DNA from: JAWKIW01 sp046331175
GTDB lineage: Bacteria > Actinomycetota > Acidimicrobiia > Acidimicrobiales > Acidimicrobilacustridaceae
Length of the DNA stretch: 64,000 nt
Reading direction: 5' to 3'
NCBI GenBank assembly: GCA_046331175.1
Contig: JAXLRI010000004.1
Location: 558,001-622,000, forward strand
Shown: piece after piece, positions 8,696 to 17,525 of the stretch
How the letters are laid out: every line of letters starts with the position of its first letter
How positions within the stretch are numbered: position 1 is the stretch's first letter
The notes under the pieces: generated by a model
Told to the model about the DNA's origin: nothing
The model's database searches: none
The model's input: the letters and a program-made list of their open reading frames with translations, nothing else
Program-made: the position numbers and the translations under genes

Positions 8696-9301
8696 CTACG
8701 AGCGGTGCTGCTCGACGCTCTGGGCGAGGGCGATGGTGGCCGGCTGGATTCGGCTGTCGTCGTCGATGGACTGGATCCACACGGTGTAGGCCGTGCCGCC
8801 GTCCAAGAACACGAGCTTGTCGTCGAGCCCGGCCCAGTAGCGGTCCTCGCCGATGTCGGGCAGCGACACGGACGCGTCGGCGTAGATGGTCTTCTCGGCC
8901 TGGAACGACGAGGCGGCGTCGGAGGACGAGTCCACCTCCACGTCGACGACCGGCGTCGTGCCGTCGGACCAGCGGCAGCCGCCCCGCACCACCGACGCCC
9001 CGGTGACCTGCTGGCCGGTCGCCTGCTCGACCTCGTCGACGGTCAGCCACCCGCAGGCCCCGTCGGTGGAGATCGAGGCCGACGATCCACCCCGGCCGGT
9101 CGTGGCCGTCGAGCGGGACGTGGTGGCCGTGCTGCGGGCGGTCGTGACCGGACCGCTCGTCGTGCCCGAGGTCGCCGGTGGGGTGGTCGTCGACGGCGCG
9201 GCAGAGGTCGACGGGCTCGAGCTCCCCGACGTCGACGAGCAGGCGGCGGTCAAGACCAGACCGGCGACCAGGGCAGGGAAGAAGAGGGCGGTGCGTCGCA
9301 T
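8696..9301 (-). CDS. DUF3558-like lipoprotein
   Basis: Starting at ATG 9301, the 201-residue product has a lipoprotein signal MRRTALFFPALVAG with lipobox LTAAC-S, then a long Ser/Thr-rich linker and a folded domain with a cysteine pair (DGACGW...RGGCRWSD). This resembles the DUF3558 lipoproteins of actinobacteria, whose role is unknown. It would be anchored on the outer face of the cytoplasmic membrane. The next upstream gene on the same strand ends at 9378, 76 bp away, so the two may share a transcript. Confidence 0.7.
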   Translation of the reverse strand: MRRTALFFPALVAGLVLTAACSSTSGSSSPSTSAAPSTTTPPATSGTTSGPVTTARSTATTSRSTATTGRGGSSASISTDGACGWLTVDEVEQATGQQVTGASVVRGGCRWSDGTTPVVDVEVDSSSDAASSFQAEKTIYADASVSLPDIGEDRYWAGLDDKLVFLDGGTAYTVWIQSIDDDSRIQPATIALAQSVEQHRS

Positions 9302-9377
9302 CCGCCCAACCTGCCCCGACCGAGGCGGGCCATGCCACTCCACGACGTCGCCGCGCCCGCGACCGCCAGGTCGTCGG

Positions 9378-10661
9378 CTACTTCGGCGGGACGTCGTTCG
9401 GCGCCATCACCTCGGCGATGGCCCGGAAGAGGTCGACCGAGCGGTTCGGCGGCGGGGTGCCGTCGGCCTGGAACGCATCCGGTGCGTAGGTGTTGGCCAC
9501 CCCGATGGCGATCTTCTGCGACGGCAGGTACGCGGCCACACCGGACTCGCCGGCGAACATCGGGTTCTGCAGCAGCCAGTCGCCCTTGATCACGATGCCG
9601 ACGCCGTAGGTGTACGACTCGTCGCCGTGCCGGCAACTGCCGCAGCCCTCGACCGGCCCGCCGATGTCGCGCTGACGGGTGGACACCATCAGCTGGTACG
9701 ACTCGGGCGTGAGCCCCTGCCCGCTGCCCACGGCCGCGGCGCCCCGGGTCATGTCGTCGATGGTGGTCACCTGGATGGCGCCGTGGGTGATGGTCCACGA
9801 CGGGTTCCAGTAGGTCGCCTCCTCGGTGAACGGGGTGGCGTCGGGGATGCCGAGGGTGCTCTTGCGCTCGGAGGTGAAGGCGTGCAGCGCCGGCTCGGGG
9901 ATGGCCGGCGACTGGGGGTCGACGGTGTCGGGCATCCCGAAGGGGCCGAGCACCCTCTCCCGCATCAGCTCGACCATCGGCCGACCGGTGGCCTTCTCGA
10001 GCGCCAGGCCGAGGATGACGTAGTTGGTGTGGGCGTAGTTCCAGCCGGTGCCCGGCGGGTACCAGAGCGGCTTGGGCGCAGCGAAGGCGATGAGCTCCTG
10101 CGGCGTCCACGTGCGGAACGGATCGCGCTGCTGGGCCTGCTGGAACTCGGGTGAGTCGAACACGTAGTCGCGGTAGCCCGAGGTCATGGTGGCGAGCTGG
10201 CCCAGGGTGACCTCGTCGGCGTGGGGCACGTCGGGCAGGTACTTCGAGACCTTGTCGTCGTAGCCGACCACCTTGGCGTCGACGAGCTGCAGGAACAGGT
10301 TGGCCACGTAGGAGATGGCCGCCGCCCCGTTGCGGAAGCGCATGTCGGGGGTGACCGGCACGTCCGCCATCGACTCACCCACGGCATCGGTCACGACCTC
10401 CTTGCCGTCGACGGTGACCTGCACGAGGACGCCCTGCAGGTGGTACTCGTCCTTGAGCCGGCGCACGACCTCGCGCACCTGGGCCGCCTTGGCCGGATCG
10501 GCGGAGGGCACCGTGCCCGTGGACCGGGGCGAGCCCGGCGACGCAGCGGACGAGCCGGATCGAGCGGTGGTCGGCGACGTGGCGCCGTCGGACCCCGAGC
10601 TGCACGAGGCGATGCCGACCAGGGCAGCAGCGACGACGAAGAGCGAGAGCGCCCGGCGCAC
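9378..10661 (-). CDS. Beta-lactamase-family (serine hydrolase fold) lipoprotein lacking catalytic motifs
   Basis: From GTG 10661, with GGAGG just upstream, the 427-residue product has a lipobox LVGIASC and a beta-lactamase/esterase-B fold: VTPDMRFRNGAAAISY, then VSKYLPDVPHADEVTLGQLATMTSGY, then WNYAHTNYVILGLALEKATG. In active members the first block reads FRIGSVTK, so the nucleophile Ser and the general-base Lys are here Ala and Ile. The YxN motif is YAH, and the late HxG/KTG element is ESG. The fold is clear but this looks like a non-hydrolytic relative. The serine hydrolase at 27434-28741 is an intact comparison. Confidence 0.8.
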   Translation of the reverse strand: MRRALSLFVVAAALVGIASCSSGSDGATSPTTARSGSSAASPGSPRSTGTVPSADPAKAAQVREVVRRLKDEYHLQGVLVQVTVDGKEVVTDAVGESMADVPVTPDMRFRNGAAAISYVANLFLQLVDAKVVGYDDKVSKYLPDVPHADEVTLGQLATMTSGYRDYVFDSPEFQQAQQRDPFRTWTPQELIAFAAPKPLWYPPGTGWNYAHTNYVILGLALEKATGRPMVELMRERVLGPFGMPDTVDPQSPAIPEPALHAFTSERKSTLGIPDATPFTEEATYWNPSWTITHGAIQVTTIDDMTRGAAAVGSGQGLTPESYQLMVSTRQRDIGGPVEGCGSCRHGDESYTYGVGIVIKGDWLLQNPMFAGESGVAAYLPSQKIAIGVANTYAPDAFQADGTPPPNRSVDLFRAIAEVMAPNDVPPK

Positions 10662-10748
10662 GGGACCTCCAGGGGATCGAGGGTGACGATGCGACCGACC
10701 GCGCCGCCTCACCCTAGGGCGCCGGCTCGCCGACGGGGCACGGAGGGA

Positions 10749-11198
10749 TCAGACCGGGCTGCCGACGGTCGCGTCCTCGCCACCGGGGGCCGGCTCGTCG
10801 TCCTGGTCGAGCAGCACACCGTTGGCCACGGCCAGCGCCACGGCCAGCTGGGCTGCCTTGCGGTACACGACATCGAAGGTGAGAGCGGCGGCGTCGGCGT
10901 GGCGCCCGAGCGGCGCCGACCCGAGCGACCGCACCAGCGCGGTGGGATCGTCGGCGGGACGGACCTTGCCGACCAGCGCCTGCACCTTGGCCTCGGCCTC
11001 GCCGTTGGACCAGAAGCTGCGGTCGGGCTCGAGGTGGTTGCGCCCCTTGCCGCCCTTGCCGCCGCCGTTGCCCTTGGGGGCGCCGCCGCCCTTGCCGCCG
11101 GCGTTGGCCTTGGCCCCGCCGTTGGCGGCGCCCTGGTTCTGGTTCTGCTTGTTCTTGTTGGCCCGGGGGCGTCGTCGCCGCTGCTGCTGCTGGCTCAC
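10749..11198 (-). CDS. Basic, low-complexity protein coupled to the SNF2 helicase
   Basis: GTG 11198 overlaps the helicase stop by four bases (GTGA), so translation is coupled. The first ~55 residues are a disordered basic tail (SQQQQRRRRPRANKNKQNQ, then Gly/Lys/Ala runs). The remaining ~90 form a helical domain (NGEAEAKVQALVGKVRPADD...) of no recognised family. The size (149 aa), the positive charge and the coupling suggest a nucleic-acid-binding partner of the helicase. That is an inference from context only. Confidence 0.72.
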   Translation of the reverse strand: MSQQQQRRRRPRANKNKQNQNQGAANGGAKANAGGKGGGAPKGNGGGKGGKGRNHLEPDRSFWSNGEAEAKVQALVGKVRPADDPTALVRSLGSAPLGRHADAAALTFDVVYRKAAQLAVALAVANGVLLDQDDEPAPGGEDATVGSPV

Positions 11199-14100
11199 AC
11201 CGGCACCTCCTCGGTCTCGCGGTCGGGTGCGTCGTCGGTGAGCAGCTCGGACTCGCGCAGCCCGAGGGCCACCCGCAGCTGATCGGGGCTGAGGTCGTCG
11301 AGCGAGCTGGACTTCGGCAGCACCAGATCGGCCACGTGGCGCTTGCCGGCCACGACCTCCTCGACGCGCTCGTCGATGGTGCCCGGGCACTCGAGCCGAT
11401 GGAAGATCACCGTGCGCTCCTGGCCCAGCCGCCACGCTCGGTCGCGGGCCTGGTCCTCGACGGCGGGGTTCCACCAGCGGTCGAACAGCACGACGTGGTT
11501 CGCAGCGGTGAGGTTGAGCCCGGCGCCACCGGCCTTGAGCGACAGGACCAGGGCGGCCGCACCCTCGCCGCTCTGGAAGTCGTCGATGATCTGGTCGCGC
11601 TGCTTGCGAGGCAGGCCGCCGTGGTAGGCCGCCACCGGCGTGCCGGTGCGCTCGGTGAGGTGGTCGGCCACCCGGATGGCCCACTGTGCGTACTGGGTGA
11701 AGATCACGATGCGCTCGCCCACCGCGAAGACGGTGTCGACGATGTCGTCGAGGCGGGCCAGCTTGCCGGAGCGGCCGGCCAGCGGCTGATCGTCGCCGGT
11801 GAAGGCGGCCGGGTGGTTGCAGATCTGCTTGAGCTGGGTGATGGCCCCGAGCACGTGGCCCTTCTGGGGCGGGGCTCCCGACTCGGCCTCGACCAGCAGC
11901 TTGTCGAGCACGGCCTGGTAGAGGCCGATCTGCTCGGCGGTCATCGTGCAGTGGTCGGTCTCGTCGATGCGGTCGGGCAGCTCGGCGGCGATCTCGGGCT
12001 CGAGCTTGGTGCGGCGGAACACGAGCAGGCCGTTGAGCGCCCGCAGGGCACCCTCGGTGCCGGCCTCGGAGCGGGCGTGCGCGGCACTGAGCTGGCCGAC
12101 GAACTCGGCGCGGTCGCCCACCAGGCCCGGGTTGGCATAGTCGAGGATGGCCCACAGGTCGCCCAGGCCGTTCTCGACCGGCGTGCCGGTCATGGCCAGG
12201 CGGTGCTTGGAGGGGATGGTGCGCAGGCCCCGCGCCGCCTCGCTGGCGGGGTTCTTGATGGCCTGGGCCTCGTCGAGCACGACGCGGTGCCAGCCGACCT
12301 CGGACAGAGCCTCGAGGTCGCGCAGGGCGGTGCCGTAGGTGGTGACGACCATGTCGGCGGTGGCCACCTCGGCGGCGATCTCGTCGTGGGTGGCACGGGT
12401 GGCGCCGTGGTGGACCGTCACCCGCATGCCGGGGGTGAACTTGTGCGCCTCGGCCCGCCAGTTGCCGACGACCGCCGGCGGGGCGATGACCAGGGTGGGT
12501 CCGTGCTCGCGGGTGGCGACCACGTGGGCCAGCACCGTCGGCGTCTTGCCGAGCCCCATGTCGAGGGCGAGGCAGCCGCCGAGACCGGCCGAGTCGCAGA
12601 AGCGCAGCCAGCCCAGCGCCGCCTTCTGGTAGCTGCGGAGCTCGCCGCGGAAGCCGTCCGGCTCGTCGACCGGCTCGGCCGATTGGGCCGAGGCGGCGGC
12701 CACGATGTCGGCGGCCCACCCGTTGGCCACCGACACGCCGCCCTCGAGCGGCGAGCCGTGCAGGCCGACCGCCCAGCGCAGCATCTCGCCGCCGGTCATG
12801 GTCTCGGGCCGCTCGCGCAGGGCCTCGGCGGCGGCCGCCACGTCGGCGTCGGAGAGGCGGACCCAGCGACCGTGGCTCTGGACCAGCGGCGCGGCCTGCT
12901 TGGCCAGGGCGAGGATCTCGGTGGCGCTCAGCTCGACGTCGTCGAACAGCACCGACCAGCGCACCCGGGCCAGGTCGGCCGCCGAGGTGTGCGGGCGATC
13001 GTCGACGGTGGTGAGGCGCAGGCTCGGCTTGGGGGCCTTCCCCACGCGCGGGATCTGCACGTCGAACCCGGCGCTGTCGAGGGCGGCACCGACCTCGGAC
13101 ATGAGGTGCCAGGCCTCGTCGTCGCTGAGGATGGCCTCACCCCGCCACTGGGAGCCGGCCCGGCGCAGCTCGGGGATGAGGTTCTCGGCCCGCTCGAGCT
13201 CGCGCCCGATGCGAGCCCGGATCTTGGTGCTGGGGTGGGCGCCCATCGCCTTCTCGACCGGCAGCAGCACGCCGTCGGGATCCTCGGCGAGGACCTGCAG
13301 CGCCCACGCCCGGGACGAGTCGGGTGGCTCGAGGCGGATGACGAGCTTCGAGCCGAGGGGCTCGGTGACGGGGCGGGCCCACTGGTCGAGGCCACGCACG
13401 AGGTCCTGGCCGCGCTCGACCGGGGCCTTGAACGGCGTGCCGTCGAGGCAGGCGAGGTAGGCCTCGGCGATGTCGCTCGGGGTGACCGGGCGAGGCGGGG
13501 CGGCGGGGACCTCGACCAGGCCGGCCGCCTGCGAGCAGACGGCGTCGACGGCCCCGACGAACGCCGAGCGCGTCATGGCGGCGGCGTCCATGCCGTTGTC
13601 GGCCATCATCACCGTGCCGGGCATCGCCTCCACGAAGGTGCGCATGGTGGCCTCGTCGATGTTGACCGGGTGCCAGCGCACCGTGAAGGTGCCGGCGCCC
13701 TGCGTGCGGTGGCGGTGGCGCAGCAGCGGGACGATCGAGCCGCCGGCGACGAGGTTCATGGCGAACAGGCCGAGCTGGCCCATCCACCGGAGGCTCGCCC
13801 CGACCCGCTGGTCGCCGGCGCAGCCGAGCAGCCAGCCCAGCGCCCCCGAGATGGGCGCCGACAGCGACGCCGCCTTGCGGCCGTCGGGCAGCGTGAGGGG
13901 CGAGTGCGCGCTCCACTCGACGGCGGTGGCGCCGATGTCGGTGAGGGCGGCCTGGAGGACGTCGACGTCGGTGACGGTGGCGGTGCGACCGGCCACCCAC
14001 ACCACGACCCGTCCGGGGGTCCAGGAGGCCTGCAGGCGCGGCTCGCCGCTGTCCTCCTCCGGGTCGGCGGTGCCGTCGAGCCGGCGGATGGCCCGCTCGA

Positions 14101-14338
14101 TGTCGTCGAGCTCGAGCTCGAAGTCGGCCCTGACCAGCTCGCGCTCGGGCGACGGCAGGGCGTCGGCGTGCTCGAGCGCGTCCTCGGCGTCGTCGAAGCG
14201 GCGGTACAGCGCCATGCGCCAGCGACCCGGCTCGGCGGCCAGCACGGCCCGGTCGTCCTCGGACGCCCGCCCGTCGACGTCGGCGTCGACGAGCGCGTCG
14301 AAGACGTGATCGGGCACGCGATCAGCAACAGCGGGCAT
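11195..14338 (-). CDS. SNF2/HepA-family DNA-dependent ATPase
   Basis: Starting at ATG 14338 (GGAG upstream) the protein is 1,047 residues. The N-terminal half is a bacterial SNF2-associated region. The ATPase core has LDMGLGKTPTVLAHV near 597 and VVLDEAQAIKNP near 688. The C-terminal lobe has VIFTQYAQW, YHGGLPRKQRD and the motif V/VI region SLKAGGAGLNLTAANHV...FDRWWNPAVEDQARDRAWRLGQ. These proteins translocate on duplex DNA or recycle RNA polymerase; the bacterial substrate is rarely known. It forms a two-gene operon with the basic protein encoded from 11198 and faces away from the serpin gene. Confidence 0.88.
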   Translation of the reverse strand: MPAVADRVPDHVFDALVDADVDGRASEDDRAVLAAEPGRWRMALYRRFDDAEDALEHADALPSPERELVRADFELELDDIERAIRRLDGTADPEEDSGEPRLQASWTPGRVVVWVAGRTATVTDVDVLQAALTDIGATAVEWSAHSPLTLPDGRKAASLSAPISGALGWLLGCAGDQRVGASLRWMGQLGLFAMNLVAGGSIVPLLRHRHRTQGAGTFTVRWHPVNIDEATMRTFVEAMPGTVMMADNGMDAAAMTRSAFVGAVDAVCSQAAGLVEVPAAPPRPVTPSDIAEAYLACLDGTPFKAPVERGQDLVRGLDQWARPVTEPLGSKLVIRLEPPDSSRAWALQVLAEDPDGVLLPVEKAMGAHPSTKIRARIGRELERAENLIPELRRAGSQWRGEAILSDDEAWHLMSEVGAALDSAGFDVQIPRVGKAPKPSLRLTTVDDRPHTSAADLARVRWSVLFDDVELSATEILALAKQAAPLVQSHGRWVRLSDADVAAAAEALRERPETMTGGEMLRWAVGLHGSPLEGGVSVANGWAADIVAAASAQSAEPVDEPDGFRGELRSYQKAALGWLRFCDSAGLGGCLALDMGLGKTPTVLAHVVATREHGPTLVIAPPAVVGNWRAEAHKFTPGMRVTVHHGATRATHDEIAAEVATADMVVTTYGTALRDLEALSEVGWHRVVLDEAQAIKNPASEAARGLRTIPSKHRLAMTGTPVENGLGDLWAILDYANPGLVGDRAEFVGQLSAAHARSEAGTEGALRALNGLLVFRRTKLEPEIAAELPDRIDETDHCTMTAEQIGLYQAVLDKLLVEAESGAPPQKGHVLGAITQLKQICNHPAAFTGDDQPLAGRSGKLARLDDIVDTVFAVGERIVIFTQYAQWAIRVADHLTERTGTPVAAYHGGLPRKQRDQIIDDFQSGEGAAALVLSLKAGGAGLNLTAANHVVLFDRWWNPAVEDQARDRAWRLGQERTVIFHRLECPGTIDERVEEVVAGKRHVADLVLPKSSSLDDLSPDQLRVALGLRESELLTDDAPDRETEEVPV

Positions 14339-14715
14339 CGGACTCCACGGTGTTCGTTGCGGCGCAGCCGAACGCGGCGCGCCGAGCGGTACGAGGCGCA
14401 CCACGCCCCCAGGCGCCCGGTGGACCCACCCCCAGAGCGCCGCACGCCTCGCCCCAACGCTACCGAGGCCGGCACTGGTGACCGTCGCCCCGGGCCGGTC
14501 GGTGCTCCCGACGGACCAAGCGTGCACCGCCACCCTACCGACTGGCCCGGCCGGCGCGCCACCACCGCCCTCCGCCGTGCCCGGTGTCACGCCGGGCCGA
14601 TGGGCGTCGGTACGGGCGTCGGTCGCGGCGTCGGTCGCGGTCGCGGGGACGGGGACCCACCCGGTAGCGTCGCCGCCGGGCGCCGGCGGGGCGTCGCCCG
14701 ACGATCGGAGGCCCG
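14339..14715. other. Divergent promoter region between helicase and serpin genes
   Basis: The 377 bp stretch holds the promoters for the minus-strand helicase and the plus-strand serpin. A TAGCGT hexamer at about 14665 is a candidate -10 for the serpin, giving a leader of about 40 nt that includes GGAGG. A GC-rich tandem repeat sits at 14602-14650. No further gene is supported. Confidence 0.5.
14602..14650 (+). repeat. Short imperfect tandem repeat (GGCGTCGGT units)
   Basis: Units GGGCGTCGGTAC, GGGCGTCGGTCGC, GGCGTCGGTCGC and GGTCGCGGGG follow one another in non-coding DNA upstream of the serpin gene. They are too short and imperfect to be a CRISPR array. Confidence 0.5.
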
Positions 14716-15837
14716 ATGCTGCGCAGGAACCGAGGGGTCGCCGAACCCACCCCCGTGCAGGCCGCGGTCACCCACCTCACCACGCGGCTGGTCGAGCGCC
14801 TGGCCGCGCCCGACACCAACCTCGCCTGCTCGGGCCTCGGCCTGTGGTGCGCGGTCGCGGTCCTGGCCTCGGGGGCCTCGGGCGCCACGGCCGACCAGCT
14901 GGCCTCGCTGCTGGGCCTCCCGGCCGATGACGACGTCGCCGACCGCCTCGCCCGCCTCGACGCCGAGGTGGTGGCACTGGCCGGCACCGCCCACGCCCTG
15001 GCCGTGTGGAGCCGGGTGCCGACCTACCGGGCATGGCGCGAGCGCCTGCCGAGCGTCGGCTTCGCCCACCTCGACGACGACGCCGACCTCGACGCCTGGG
15101 TGCGCGAGCACACCGACGGCATGGTCGAGCGACTTCCCGTCGCCATCGACGCCCGCACCCTGCTCGTGCTCGTCGACGCCCTGTGCCTCGACGCCCGCTG
15201 GGCCACGACCTTCCCCGAGTGGAACACCGAGGATCGCCCCTTCGCCGGGCCACAGGGCGAGCGCCCGGTCCCCACCATGTCCGTGCGCACCCCGGCCGGC
15301 CACGCCGGCAGGGTCGGCGCGACGACGGTCGTCGACGTGCCCGCCGAGCCCGGCGACGGCGGACGCGTGGTGCTGCGCCTCGGGCTCGGCGACCCCGGCG
15401 CGCCACCGGCCGAGGTCCTCGACGACGTCCTCTCCGGTTCCACCGACCGTCGCCGATCGCTCGACGCCGACCAGGTCGACCTGTTCGTCCCCCGCTTCGC
15501 CATCCGGTGCCGCCACGACCTCGTGCCGGTGCTCGAGGCCCTCGGCGCCGGCCGCGTGCTGTCCGACCAGGCCGAGCTCGACCGGCTCTCGCCCGAGCCG
15601 CTCAAGGTGAGCCAGGCCGTCCAAGAGGCGGTGGTCGACGTCGACGAGGAGGGCGTGCGAGCGGCCGCCGTCACCGCCATGGCCCTCCTGCGGGCGGCCG
15701 CGGCGCCGTCCCGTCCCCCGACGGTCGTCGAGGTCCGCTTCGATCGCCCCTTCGCCTTCGCGCTGGTGGCCGAGGCCAGCGGCCTGCCGCTGTTCGCCGG
15801 CTGGGTCGCCGACCCCACCGACGCACCGGCCGGGTGA
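14716..15837 (+). CDS. Serpin-family protein (putative protease inhibitor)
   Basis: The 373-residue length is that of a single serpin domain without a clear signal peptide. The family hinge is visible as VSQAVQEAVVDVDEEGVRA followed by AAVTAM, and the C-terminal signature is VRFDRPFAFALVAEASG...LFAGWVADP. The small residues after EEG are what lets the reactive loop insert in inhibitory serpins. Counting from the EE pair, P1 falls near R-A-A-A, so a trypsin- or elastase-like target is possible. ATG 14716 follows GGAGG, though only about 4 nt away. Its place as a single gene next to the thiolase operon gives no partner. The absence of a signal suggests an intracellular target. Confidence 0.78.
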   Translation: MLRRNRGVAEPTPVQAAVTHLTTRLVERLAAPDTNLACSGLGLWCAVAVLASGASGATADQLASLLGLPADDDVADRLARLDAEVVALAGTAHALAVWSRVPTYRAWRERLPSVGFAHLDDDADLDAWVREHTDGMVERLPVAIDARTLLVLVDALCLDARWATTFPEWNTEDRPFAGPQGERPVPTMSVRTPAGHAGRVGATTVVDVPAEPGDGGRVVLRLGLGDPGAPPAEVLDDVLSGSTDRRRSLDADQVDLFVPRFAIRCRHDLVPVLEALGAGRVLSDQAELDRLSPEPLKVSQAVQEAVVDVDEEGVRAAAVTAMALLRAAAAPSRPPTVVEVRFDRPFAFALVAEASGLPLFAGWVADPTDAPAG

Positions 15838-15859
15838 CACCACCGCCCGACGCACCCAA

Positions 15860-15877
15860 CCTGACGTCCGTGTCAGG
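15860..15877. promoter_or_regulatory. Palindromic operator CCTGAC-N6-GTCAGG
   Basis: The site CCTGACGTCCGTGTCAGG lies 8 nt before the ATG of the OB-fold/thiolase operon and overlaps a -10-like CAGGAT. An almost identical 18-mer is found at 63696-63713, and a related palindrome at 37984-37998. The form fits a TetR-family repressor site; no TetR gene is in the window. Confidence 0.6.
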
Positions 15878-15885
15878 ATGAGGCC

Positions 15886-16323
15886 ATGACGGGGGACGAC
15901 GAGGTGACCGTCGCCGACGACGTGGTCGAGGGCCTCTGGGAGCACGACGCCGACGGCGTGGTGCACCTGCTCGGTGGTGCCTGCACCGCGTGCGGGCGGA
16001 CCCACTTCCCCCTCGGGCCGCGCTGCCCGTGGTGCGGCCACGAGCCGGTCGAGCGACGGCGGCTCGACCGCCGCGCCACCCTGTGGGGCTGGACCGCCGT
16101 CACCGCGGCACCACCCGGCTACGAGGGGCCCGTCCCGTTCGGCTTCGGCGTCGTCGAGCAGGCCGACGGGCTCCGGCTGATCACCCGCCTCACGGTGGCC
16201 GAGCCCGACGCGCTGCACTTCGGCCAGCCGATGGTGCTCGTGCTCGACGGCATCGGACCCGACGGCGGCGCCCCACGCACCTGGGCCTTCGCCCCCGCCG
16301 AGTCGGCGGAGGGCACGCCGTGA
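15886..16323 (+). CDS. Zn-ribbon/OB-fold (DUF35) acyl-CoA-associated protein
   Basis: The 145-residue protein has a four-Cys zinc ribbon (C33, C36, C47, C50) followed by an OB-fold with VPFGFGVVEQADGLRLITRL. DUF35 proteins partner thiolases or MaoC-type hydratases in acyl-CoA metabolism, including sterol side-chain breakdown. Here the TGA overlaps the GTG start of a thiolase-like gene (GTGA), so the two are almost certainly subunits of one complex. The palindromic operator just upstream suggests repression released by an acyl-CoA or similar ligand. Confidence 0.85.
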   Translation: MTGDDEVTVADDVVEGLWEHDADGVVHLLGGACTACGRTHFPLGPRCPWCGHEPVERRRLDRRATLWGWTAVTAAPPGYEGPVPFGFGVVEQADGLRLITRLTVAEPDALHFGQPMVLVLDGIGPDGGAPRTWAFAPAESAEGTP

Positions 16324-17480
16324 GCGCCGACGTCGTCGTCGCCGGCGTCGGGCTGCACCCGTTCGGGCGCTTCGCCGAACGTGACGTCACCCAGCTGGGC
16401 GTCACCGCCGTGCAGGCCGCCCTGGCCGAAGCCGGCGTCACCGACCGCCACGGCTTCCAGGCGGCCTTCTGCGGCACGGCCTACGCCGGCGTCGCCGCCG
16501 GCCACAAGGTGCTCGGGGCGCTGTGCCTCACCGGCGGGCCGATCGTCGACGTCGAGGCCGGGTGCGCGAGCGGCGCCGCCGCCCTGATGCTCGCCGCCGG
16601 CGCCATCCGAGCCGGCCAGTACGACACCGTGCTCGTGTTCGGCATGGAGAAGATGCCCAAGGGCATCATCCGCTCGTCGTTCTTCGAGCCCTGGCGCGAG
16701 CAGGCCGGCCTGGCCGCCACCCCCGCCTACTTCGCCCTGCGGGCCCAGCGCCTGCTGCGCGACTCGGGCCTCACCCGCGACGACCTCGCCGCCGTCGTGG
16801 TCAAGAACCGGGCCAACGGCACCCGCAACCCCGACGCCATGTTCCAGAAGCCCGTCACCGCCGACGAGGTCCTCGGCTCGCGCCTGGTGTGCGATCCCCT
16901 GCACCTGTTCATGCTGTGCGCGCCCAACGAGGGCGCCGCCGCCGTGGTGCTGCGCCGCGCCGACGTGGCGCCCCCGGTGACGGCCACCACCGCGCCGACC
17001 GTCCGCCTGGCCGCCGCCGTCCTGCGCTCGCACCTGCCGGGCAGCGTCCTCGGAGAGGCGACGCCGCTGTCGGGACGGGCCGACGACGAGCCGCCGGCGC
17101 CGTCGACGTTGGCCGCCGACGACGCCTACGCAGCGGCCGGGCTCGGGCCTGCCGACGTCGATCTCGTCGAGTGCCAGGACACCGACGCCGCCCGCGAGCT
17201 GCTCGCCTACGAGGAGCTCCGCCTGTGCGGGCCCGGCGAGAGCGGTCGCCTGCTCCACGACGGCGAGGTGCTCCCCGGCGGACGCCGACCCGTCAACCTC
17301 AGCGGCGGCCTGTTGAGCAAGGGCGAGCCGCTCGGCGCCTCGGCGCTCGGCCAGGTCGTCGAGCTGGTGCGCCACCTGCGGGGCGAGGCCGGACCCCGCC
17401 AGCACGAGGGCGCCCGCGTGGGCCTGGCCCACACCGTCGGTCGCGGGGCCAACGCCTCGGTCTGCCTGCTCACCCGCTGA
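16320..17480 (+). CDS. Thiolase-like / lipid-transfer protein
   Basis: The 386-residue protein follows the SCP-x/thiolase plan: VVVAGVGLHPFGRF at the N-terminus and the nucleophile loop VEAGCASGAAAL with Cys82. The C-terminal glycine loop reads VNLSGGLLSKGEPLGASALG. In classical thiolases this loop is GHP, with a catalytic His; here it is GEP. The usual second-half NEAF-type motif reads CQDTD. It therefore probably acts on an unusual substrate, or in the retro-aldol/lyase way described for some DUF35-partnered thiolases. It is translationally coupled to the Zn-ribbon protein. Confidence 0.85.
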   Translation: MSADVVVAGVGLHPFGRFAERDVTQLGVTAVQAALAEAGVTDRHGFQAAFCGTAYAGVAAGHKVLGALCLTGGPIVDVEAGCASGAAALMLAAGAIRAGQYDTVLVFGMEKMPKGIIRSSFFEPWREQAGLAATPAYFALRAQRLLRDSGLTRDDLAAVVVKNRANGTRNPDAMFQKPVTADEVLGSRLVCDPLHLFMLCAPNEGAAAVVLRRADVAPPVTATTAPTVRLAAAVLRSHLPGSVLGEATPLSGRADDEPPAPSTLAADDAYAAAGLGPADVDLVECQDTDAARELLAYEELRLCGPGESGRLLHDGEVLPGGRRPVNLSGGLLSKGEPLGASALGQVVELVRHLRGEAGPRQHEGARVGLAHTVGRGANASVCLLTR

Positions 17481-17525
17481 GCACGCCGACGCGACGGCGG
17501 GCACCAGGAGCGCGACGCCGGCCGA

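Noticed and set aside
14602..14650. Possible CRISPR-like repeat array
   Set aside because: The units are 12-13 nt, imperfect and without spacers, and no cas gene is present.
11336..15610. 1,424-codon open frame on the plus strand across the helicase and serpin
   Set aside because: No domain is visible, it runs antisense to motif-rich SNF2 sequence and then out of frame through the serpin.
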